This document shows, one piece after another, positions 14,393-20,186 of a stretch of 20,186 bases of DNA (position 1 is the first letter of the stretch; every line of letters starts with the position of its first letter). Source of the stretch: Lachnospiraceae bacterium UBA7027 (lineage in GTDB: Bacteria > Bacillota > Clostridia > Lachnospirales > Lachnospiraceae). The notes under the pieces were generated by a model that did not search any database, was not told the DNA's origin, and saw nothing but the letters and a program-made list of their open reading frames with translations. The DNA is taken from positions 1 to 20,186 of the forward strand of contig DLBG01000009.1 in the NCBI GenBank assembly GCA_002494135.1. The letters are read 5' to 3'. The position numbers were made by a program, and so were the translations under genes.

Positions 14393-17020
14393 ATGGACAA
14401 TAATTCACTTTTTGAAGAGAATCTGGATACAATAAATATCGAAGAATTATATAAGCAGAATGGCGAAGAGAAAAAGCAGGCCATTGATACGGATACCACC
14501 AACGTGGAATTTATCAGGACCGAACCGGATTTTAACCCGCGGCTTGATTATTTTGCGGTGGATGCGGGGGGCCATGTTTACCCGAATTTAGACTCCATTC
14601 AGAAAGCGCTGGAAAAGGAAGGGGCTCTTTTATTTGTTTATGACGGATCGGGGCTTCCTTTCGGATACATGAACGTAAAAGGTCAGCTCACCAAATCCGA
14701 TGATCGAATCAGTTCAAAGAGCCAGCTCCCGGGAAACGATTTTACTCCGATGGCATCTCCCCTTCCGGAAGATATCGTAGCGCAGGCGAATGCCAACCGT
14801 TTCAACAAAGCCAAAGATCTTGCCCAAAAAGCGCAGGAACTCGTGAATAATGCAGAACAGACAAAAAAAGACTATCTGACAATGCATAATAAAATCACCG
14901 AGAGAATTAAAAAACTTGAGGATGATGTACGAAAACTCAATGCGCTTCCCAAAGAGCCGGTTCTCGGGGACGGTATTGAAAAACCTGTCGAACCGGTAAA
15001 ACCCGTGGCTCCGGTTGCGCCCATAGAGCCGAAAGAGCCGAAAAAGCCGGAAATAGAAGAACCGAAGCCTATCATAATAAATCTTCCGAAAAAACCGGTT
15101 GAACCCGGAAACCCTCCGAGAAAGCCTGTTTTACCGAGGGAACCGCAGAAACCGGCGGTGATGGTGGATTTGGAGGAAACAAAGGATTTAAAGCCGTTGG
15201 AAAACGTGCCTGTCTTTACCCTTACGAAACCGGTTGATCCCGGTCCTGCGCCGGGTTATTCCAGAATCGTACTGTTCTTTTCAAGACTGTTCCTTAGACG
15301 TGATTCAGAGGCCTACCGCAGAAGACTTGATTACGATGTAAGGAAAAACGCATATGAATCCGATAAACTGAATTATGAGCAGAAGAAGACAGAGTATGAA
15401 GAGAAACGGAAGGAATTCAGGAAAGAAAATAATAAGATAATCGATAAGATTGCGGCAAGGGAGAATACAAAGAATTATGTTCTTGCACAGGAACGCTATA
15501 AGCAGGATCTGAAAGATTATGAGCAAAAGGATAAGGAATATCAGGAGGAACTGAAAGAATACGAAAAAAGAGTTCAGAAATATAAAGAGGAACTGGACGT
15601 ATATAATAAGGCGGCAGAGGAATACGAAAAGCAGGATCTCAACCGGGATGCATACAATGCGGAATTCCAAGCACGCCAGAATCACTATACGGCAGTCATG
15701 GAAAAGTATGAGGATGAGCTTTTAAAGTTTGAAACACAAAAGGAAACATTTCAGAAGAATCTCGCCAAATACGAAAAAGATGCAAACGAATACGAACAAA
15801 AATCCAGACAGTATGAAGACGATTTAAAGAAATACGAAGCAGATCTTAAGAAGTACAATGAAGCACTGGATGCTTATCCGGGCGGAAGGGAAAAATACGA
15901 ACAGGATCAGAAGGCATTTACGGAAGGCCTGAAAAACGCCGGCTACACGGTGAAAGATTATCATAAAATTCCCAGGGAACTTCAGCAAAGGAAAGAGCAG
16001 CTGAAAAATGTAAAGACGGAAAGCAGACGACACGAGAAAAGTGTAAAGAATGCGAAAAAGAATCTGAACCAGCTGAAGCAGAATAAAAAGGATGAAATCT
16101 ACGGCTATGGTGATAATCTTGAGGACATATTGGATTATCGTTCCAATCTTGAAGTAAAGCTGGAAGGCATAGCCGACCTTGTGGAGAATAATATTATTAC
16201 CAGAAAGAACCTTTTTGCAACCACCTGGATATTAAAAAGCGAATGCGAGGGAAAGAGCTGCAAAGATCCCGTAGCAGTGGAAAAACTCATCAAGTATATT
16301 GCCTGCAGGCAGGCGGAAAAGGAAATTCTCGACATTACGAATAATTACATGATTGCCAATCCGGAAGCGGAAGGAGCCTGCATTCGCAATCTGAATAATC
16401 AGGTGACGGAGCAGAGACTGAAGAATGATCCCCTCTTTTCCCTCATTCTTGAAACACAGCTGGATAAGCCGATTAATCCGGAATTGTTTGCCCAGACTTA
16501 CTTAAATCCCCCGGAAGTGGTAAAGGCCAGGATTCAGGTCAGCGAAGCGAAAAACAGCATGAAGGAAATGATAGGCGAGATGGAGGAGAAGTTCGGAAGT
16601 AAGCCGCTTGATGAAAACAGTTTCAGAGACTATGTCCGCTGGAAAACCTTCCAGAATGTTCTGGCCGGTGATGAGGATAAACTGGTGAAACACGTCAAGA
16701 GTGCAAGAACGGATTTCTATTCAAACACGAGTGTCGGATCGGCTGATTCCAGACTCTACTCGGAATATAAAAAGACCGTACAGAATTATAAGGAATCCTT
16801 CACAGAGTTCTATAAAAACCAGAAGGCAAAAGAAGAAGCGACAAAGGATTTGCCGGAGAGCACCAAGCGTCTGATGCGTCTGAAAACGAACTATTCCTTA
16901 AAGGATATGGATAAAGCGGTGAATACAATCCTGGAACACAAGGCAAATGCTCAGAAGGAAAATGAGCCGAAGGCAGGAGATGCTGTGAAATCCAAGGGTA
17001 TGGGCGGCCCGAAAAAATAG
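14393..17020 (+). CDS. Large unrecognised protein: Pro-rich arm, aromatic-heptad coiled coil, four-Cys C-terminal domain
   Basis: 875 residues; I do not recognise the family. In order: an N-terminal domain (1-115) with DYFAVDAGGHVYPNLDSIQKAL and LLFVYDGSGLPFGYM; a helical segment (115-180); a proline/Lys/Glu-rich arm (183-289) of EPVKPVAPVAP type; a short amphipathic stretch, RIVLFFSRLFLRR (about 291-303); and a long coiled coil (314-570) with Tyr or Phe every seventh residue in three runs (314-342, 362-411, 432-509). The C-terminal region (575-875) contains the only cysteines, C618, C623, C638 and C663. There is no signal peptide, no LPXTG and no clear transmembrane helix, so it is probably cytosolic or peripheral to the membrane. 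The coiled coil recalls the Tyr-containing repeats of streptococcal antigen I/II, but that likeness is of composition only. AGGAGAG precedes the ATG. It is isolated by a terminator upstream and a convergent gene downstream. It is AT-richer and more Lys/Glu-heavy than its neighbours. Confidence 0.85.
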   Translation: MDNNSLFEENLDTINIEELYKQNGEEKKQAIDTDTTNVEFIRTEPDFNPRLDYFAVDAGGHVYPNLDSIQKALEKEGALLFVYDGSGLPFGYMNVKGQLTKSDDRISSKSQLPGNDFTPMASPLPEDIVAQANANRFNKAKDLAQKAQELVNNAEQTKKDYLTMHNKITERIKKLEDDVRKLNALPKEPVLGDGIEKPVEPVKPVAPVAPIEPKEPKKPEIEEPKPIIINLPKKPVEPGNPPRKPVLPREPQKPAVMVDLEETKDLKPLENVPVFTLTKPVDPGPAPGYSRIVLFFSRLFLRRDSEAYRRRLDYDVRKNAYESDKLNYEQKKTEYEEKRKEFRKENNKIIDKIAARENTKNYVLAQERYKQDLKDYEQKDKEYQEELKEYEKRVQKYKEELDVYNKAAEEYEKQDLNRDAYNAEFQARQNHYTAVMEKYEDELLKFETQKETFQKNLAKYEKDANEYEQKSRQYEDDLKKYEADLKKYNEALDAYPGGREKYEQDQKAFTEGLKNAGYTVKDYHKIPRELQQRKEQLKNVKTESRRHEKSVKNAKKNLNQLKQNKKDEIYGYGDNLEDILDYRSNLEVKLEGIADLVENNIITRKNLFATTWILKSECEGKSCKDPVAVEKLIKYIACRQAEKEILDITNNYMIANPEAEGACIRNLNNQVTEQRLKNDPLFSLILETQLDKPINPELFAQTYLNPPEVVKARIQVSEAKNSMKEMIGEMEEKFGSKPLDENSFRDYVRWKTFQNVLAGDEDKLVKHVKSARTDFYSNTSVGSADSRLYSEYKKTVQNYKESFTEFYKNQKAKEEATKDLPESTKRLMRLKTNYSLKDMDKAVNTILEHKANAQKENEPKAGDAVKSKGMGGPKK
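15332..15940 (+). repeat. Coding 7-residue (21-bp) aromatic heptad array
   Basis: Within the 875-residue protein, aromatics fall at residues 314, 321, 328, 335, 342; then 362, 369, 376, 383, 390, 397, 404, 411; then 432, 439, 446, 453, 460, 467, 474, 481, 488, 495, 502, 509. All 25 are Tyr except four Phe (342, 446, 453, 509), and steps within a run are exactly seven. The remaining positions are mostly Glu, Lys, Asp and Gln. Confidence 0.9.
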
Positions 17021-17022
17021 AA

Positions 17023-18690
17023 TTACAAAGCCTCCAGAAACGGTACCAGGCCGTCGTGATTATTATCTGAAAAGGTAATATGAGCGGCGGCTTTTTTTGC
17101 TCCTTTGGAGCCGTTTACGAGGGCTACGCCGTGCGCTGCGGCAGATAACATGGAAATATCGTTATCCTGGTCTGCGAAGGCATAGGAACGGCTGAAAGGG
17201 ATATCCAGGATTTCGCACATTTTACGAAGGGCAACGTCCTTGCCGGAAGTCTTCGGAATGATTTCAAGGAATTTGTCGTTGCTGAAAATACACTGCACCA
17301 CATCGCCGTATTCGGCCATGATTTTTTTCTGCATGGCTTCAAGAACCGATTTATCGGTCAGGTGCATCGTAATGAATTTGTAGGGGCAGGGTTCCTCTTT
17401 TAAAACGTCGTCGCAGACACGGTATTCCATGTTTACGTAGTTCGAATAGTAGCGGACTTCTTCGGTGTCGCGCTCACAGATTACCTCACGTTCCGTGTAG
17501 GTATGAAAATGAAGACCGGCCGCTTTTGCCATGGATACAATGCCTTTTGCGACATCGGCGGTCAGGGTCTGTCTGTATACGATTTCTTTTTTGCCCGGAT
17601 CGTAGATGCAGCCTCCGTTGAAGGCACTGATTAACGGGTTGTATTTATATAAATCCAGAGAGTCCGTCAGGCGCAGAATGCTTGTTAACGGGCGGCCTGT
17701 GGAAATCGTGAATGCATGTCCTTTCGAAAGCGCATCCTCAAGCGCCTTACGCGTTGCGGGCGTAATCTGTTTCTCGTCATTTAAAAGAGTTCCGTCCATA
17801 TCAAAAGTAAGCAGCGCCCGGGCGGAGCCGTCAGGCCGGTAATTGCGCAGATATTCCGCTTTGATGCCATCTAAGAATTCCTCCGGGATAAACAGTTTTC
17901 CCATACCCGTTCCGAGGCTGATTAACGGCTTATTGCTTCCGTGAAAATCGCTTCCGCCACTCATCAGAAGATCATATTTCTTTGCAAGCTCGCGAATCCG
18001 GCGCTCATCCGCACTCTGGTAAGTACTGTATACCGTCTCGATGCCGGCCAGACCCGCATCCTTCAGGGAAGATACCAGATTCTCCAGTTTCCCGTCGGAG
18101 AACCCGTAAAGAATCGGATGCGCAAGTACGGGCACACCGCCGACGGAACGGATCATTTTTACCGCCTCTTCGGGCAGTATCTTTTCACGGTGTACATAGG
18201 TGGGACAGCGGTCGCCGAGAAAGCGGCTGAAGGCTTCCTGCATGGAAGATACTTCACCTGCATCCAGAAGAAACCGTGCAAAATGCGCACGCGTCAGAAT
18301 CGTGTCCGGGGTAACCGAGGCACGGAGAGCTTCGTAGGTTATGGAAAGACCGGCCTCGCGGAGACGGTCGCACATTTTACGGTTGCGGTCTTCACGTTTC
18401 GTAACCAGATCATCCAAAAATGCCTGGAATTCGGGGTGGCGGTAATTGATGTAATAACCGAGTATATGAATGTCCTTGCCCGGGATGGCAGTGGTAATCT
18501 CTATTCCGGGAACTGCTTCGACGAAAGAGTCGGCCGAACATGTTAAAAGCTCGTCCAGGCCCAGAGTGGAATCGTGATCGGTCAGTGCAAATGCGGCAAG
18601 ATTTGTCTTTTCGGCAAGTTTTAAAAGCTCTGCGGGAGTCATGGTGCCGTCCGAATAGGTGGAATGTACGTGTAAATCAATTGGTCTCAT
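17023..18690 (-). CDS. PHP-domain phosphoesterase fused to a Cof-type HAD phosphatase
   Basis: 555 residues, two enzyme domains. PHP domain (1-285): metal ligands in DLHVHSTYSDG (His7, His9, Asp14), TDHDS (Asp38, His39), PGIEI (Glu64), DIHILGY (His75), LAHP (His191) and GGSDFHG (Asp248, His250). This is the arrangement of the YciV/RNase AM-type 3',5'-bisphosphate nucleotidase or exonuclease group. HAD domain (293-555): motif I LLTFDMDGTLLNDE (nucleophile Asp297, Asp299), motif II TISTGRP, Lys484 in SGKDVALRK, and motif IV as FADQDND (Asp507, Asp511), where Cof proteins usually have GD. The HAD-IIB cap lies between. Both active sites look complete. GGAG precedes the ATG on the minus strand. 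The gene lies downstream of an ABC-F gene and terminator, and its stop is two bases from that of the convergent 875-residue gene. Substrates are unknown. Confidence 0.9.
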   Translation of the reverse strand: MRPIDLHVHSTYSDGTMTPAELLKLAEKTNLAAFALTDHDSTLGLDELLTCSADSFVEAVPGIEITTAIPGKDIHILGYYINYRHPEFQAFLDDLVTKREDRNRKMCDRLREAGLSITYEALRASVTPDTILTRAHFARFLLDAGEVSSMQEAFSRFLGDRCPTYVHREKILPEEAVKMIRSVGGVPVLAHPILYGFSDGKLENLVSSLKDAGLAGIETVYSTYQSADERRIRELAKKYDLLMSGGSDFHGSNKPLISLGTGMGKLFIPEEFLDGIKAEYLRNYRPDGSARALLTFDMDGTLLNDEKQITPATRKALEDALSKGHAFTISTGRPLTSILRLTDSLDLYKYNPLISAFNGGCIYDPGKKEIVYRQTLTADVAKGIVSMAKAAGLHFHTYTEREVICERDTEEVRYYSNYVNMEYRVCDDVLKEEPCPYKFITMHLTDKSVLEAMQKKIMAEYGDVVQCIFSNDKFLEIIPKTSGKDVALRKMCEILDIPFSRSYAFADQDNDISMLSAAAHGVALVNGSKGAKKAAAHITFSDNNHDGLVPFLEAL

Positions 18691-18704
18691 TTTTGTCTCC
18701 GTAT

Positions 18705-18740
18705 CAAAAAACAGGGCCCCGGTCTGAGGCCCCGTTTGTT
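18705..18740 (-). terminator. Terminator of the ABC-F gene
   Basis: On the minus strand GGGCC and GGCCC (plus-strand 18728-18732 and 18714-18718) pair across a nine-base loop; after one mismatch, C-G and A-T pairs extend the stem. It is followed by a run of six T and begins right after the ABC-F stop. The PHP-HAD start is about 15 bases further on. Confidence 0.75.
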
Positions 18741-20186
18741 TTAGTTCTCGTCATCTTCGCGTTTTGCAATGTAGATGGTTCTCTTACGGGCCATTTCATC
18801 GCTTTCAAGGTATTCGTCGTAGGTTGTCATCTTGTCAATCAGCGAGCCGTTCGGCATGATTTCCATGATGCGGTTTGCGGTGGTCTGCACGAACTGGTGG
18901 TCATGGCAGGAGAAAAGCTCCACGCCGGGGAATTTGATCAGTCCGTTGTTTAAAGCCGTGATGGATTCCATATCCAGATGGTTGGTGGGCTCATCGAGAA
19001 TTAAGCAGTTTGCGCCGCTGATCATCATTTTGGAAAGAAGGCAGCGAACCTTCTCACCACCGGAAAGGATGCGTACTTTCTTTACGCCGTCCTCACCCGC
19101 GAAGAGCATTCTTCCCAAGAAACCGCGGACATAGGTGATGTCCTTGACGGGAGAGTAGCCCATAAGCCAGTCGGCGATGGTTAAGTCATTGTCGAATTCT
19201 TTGGTATTGTCCTTGGGGAAATATGCCAAAGATGTGGTCACACCCCATTTATAGGTTCCCTCATCGGGTTCAATTTCCCCTGCGAGAATCTGGAAGAGGG
19301 TGGTCTTTGCGATTTCATTGCTTCCGACGAAAGCAACCTTGTCATCCCTGTTTAAAATAAACGAAATGTTATCCAGCACCTTTTCTCCGTTTACGGTTTT
19401 GGAAATACCGTCGACGGTCAGAACTTCGTTACCGATTTCACGGTCGGGACGAAAATCGATGTAAGGATATTTACGGCTGGAGGGCTTGATGGTATCCAAC
19501 TCGATCTTTTCCAGAGCTCTTTTTCTGGAGGTTGCCTGCTTGGATTTGGATGCGTTTGCGGAGAAACGGGAGATGAATTCCTGCAGTTCCTTGATTTTCT
19601 CCTCTTTCTTACGGTTTGCTTCCTTCATCTGACGGATGAGTAGCTGGCTGGATTCATACCAGAAATCATAGTTGCCGGCATAGAGCTGAATCTTGCCGTA
19701 GTCGATGTCCGCCGTATGGGTGCAGACCTTATTTAAGAAATAACGGTCGTGGGAAACCACGATAACGGTATTTTCGAAGTTGATGAGGAACTCCTCGAGC
19801 CATGCAATCGCATCGAGATCCAGGTGGTTGGTAGGTTCGTCGAGAAGCAGAATGTCGGGGTTGCCGAACAGTGCCTTGGCAAGTAAAACCTTAACCTTTA
19901 AGTTACCGTCCAAATCTTTCATCATGGAGTAGTGGTATTCGGTGTCCACTCCGAGGCCGTTAAGAAGGTTGGCCGCATTGGATTCCGCTTCCCAGCCGTC
20001 CATTTCGGCGAATTCGCCTTCCAGTTCGCTGGCGCGGATGCCGTCTTCGTCGGAGAAGTCTTCCTTGGCGTAGATCGCATCCTTTTCCTTCATTACCTCG
20101 TATAATCTGGGATTTCCCAGTATTACCGTATCCATTACGGTGTATTCGTCGTATTTAAAGTGGTCCTGCTCCAGCACGGAGAGACG
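18741..20186 (-). CDS. ABC-F family ATPase, YkpA/YbiT-like (N-terminus beyond window)
   Basis: Soluble twin-ATPase of the ABC-F family, which acts at the ribosome E site as a translation factor. 481 residues are visible; the frame is open to the last base, so the N-terminal part with the first Walker A is missing. First domain: LSVLEQDHFKYDEYTV, signature region LDGNLKVKVLLAKALFG, LLLDEPTNHLDLDA, VVSHDRYFLN. Then a Lys/Glu-rich interdomain linker (KEANRKKEEKIKELQEF, then SKSKQATSRKRALEKI). Second domain: Walker A written GSNEIAKTT, canonical LSGGEKVR, LILDEPTNHLDMES, and SCHDHQF. The altered first signature and second Walker A are, from memory, typical of the YkpA/YbiT branch rather than signs of decay. 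It lacks features that would mark an antibiotic-resistance ABC-F, so a housekeeping role is more likely. Confidence 0.92.
   Translation of the reverse strand, partial: RLSVLEQDHFKYDEYTVMDTVILGNPRLYEVMKEKDAIYAKEDFSDEDGIRASELEGEFAEMDGWEAESNAANLLNGLGVDTEYHYSMMKDLDGNLKVKVLLAKALFGNPDILLLDEPTNHLDLDAIAWLEEFLINFENTVIVVSHDRYFLNKVCTHTADIDYGKIQLYAGNYDFWYESSQLLIRQMKEANRKKEEKIKELQEFISRFSANASKSKQATSRKRALEKIELDTIKPSSRKYPYIDFRPDREIGNEVLTVDGISKTVNGEKVLDNISFILNRDDKVAFVGSNEIAKTTLFQILAGEIEPDEGTYKWGVTTSLAYFPKDNTKEFDNDLTIADWLMGYSPVKDITYVRGFLGRMLFAGEDGVKKVRILSGGEKVRCLLSKMMISGANCLILDEPTNHLDMESITALNNGLIKFPGVELFSCHDHQFVQTTANRIMEIMPNGSLIDKMTTYDEYLESDEMARKRTIYIAKREDDEN

Noticed and set aside
15305..15685. Hydrophobic minus-strand frame of 126 residues
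   Set aside because: It is the complement of the Lys/Glu/Tyr coiled-coil codons, which gives Phe/Leu/Ile artefacts, and has no start signals.
17941..18546. A 201-residue plus-strand frame opposite the PHP domain
   Set aside because: The minus strand encodes a complete PHP domain with all metal ligands; the plus-strand frame has no recognisable motifs or ribosome binding site.

Overview
The window looks like chromosome from a low-to-mid GC Firmicute of class Clostridia, most probably a Lachnospiraceae-type anaerobe. This rests on the type of FolC, the bPH-domain protein, the folC-folE-folP-folBK order, the ABC-F subtype, and A-rich spacers with strong AGGAGG-like ribosome binding sites. I judged the taxonomy by protein character only, with no database search. 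The window is gene-dense. No spacer exceeds about 100 bases, and I see no tRNA, rRNA, insertion sequence, CRISPR array or phage gene.

Bases 1-3431 (plus strand) hold two different CobW/COG0523-type P-loop GTPases followed by pyrB and pyrI, the catalytic and zinc-binding regulatory chains of aspartate carbamoyltransferase. The first GTPase is cut by the window start and carries a long in-frame His/Asp repeat. The second ends in a segment resembling the C-terminal domain of TIGR03943/DUF1980 permease-partner proteins. The four genes are 15 to 40 bases apart and may be one transcript. A small PH-domain protein (3475-4005) follows, and then a strong terminator hairpin.

Bases 4047-7663 are a compact folate operon: folC, folE, folP and a folB-folK fusion, with overlapping or nearly touching ends. 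It continues without a break (ATGA overlap) into ppx (exopolyphosphatase family), then ppk1 (polyphosphate kinase), maf and surE (nucleotide house-cleaning), xthA (AP endonuclease) and an AlkD-like alkylpurine glycosylase. The run ends at a terminator at about 14291-14318. Two spacers in it, ppx-ppk and xthA-alkD, each consist of four tandem degenerate repeats (15 bp and 23 bp) whose last copy supplies the ribosome binding site of the next gene.

Bases 14319-17020 hold a single-gene unit with its own candidate promoter, encoding an 875-residue protein I do not recognise. It has a proline-rich arm, a short amphipathic hydrophobic stretch, and a coiled coil with 25 Tyr/Phe residues at exact seven-residue spacing. 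Its C-terminal domain contains the protein's only four cysteines. It is the best candidate here for something undescribed.

Bases 17023-20186 (minus strand) hold an ABC-F protein cut by the window end, a terminator, and a PHP-HAD fusion phosphoesterase/phosphatase. The fusion gene converges on the 875-residue gene with only two bases between the stop codons.
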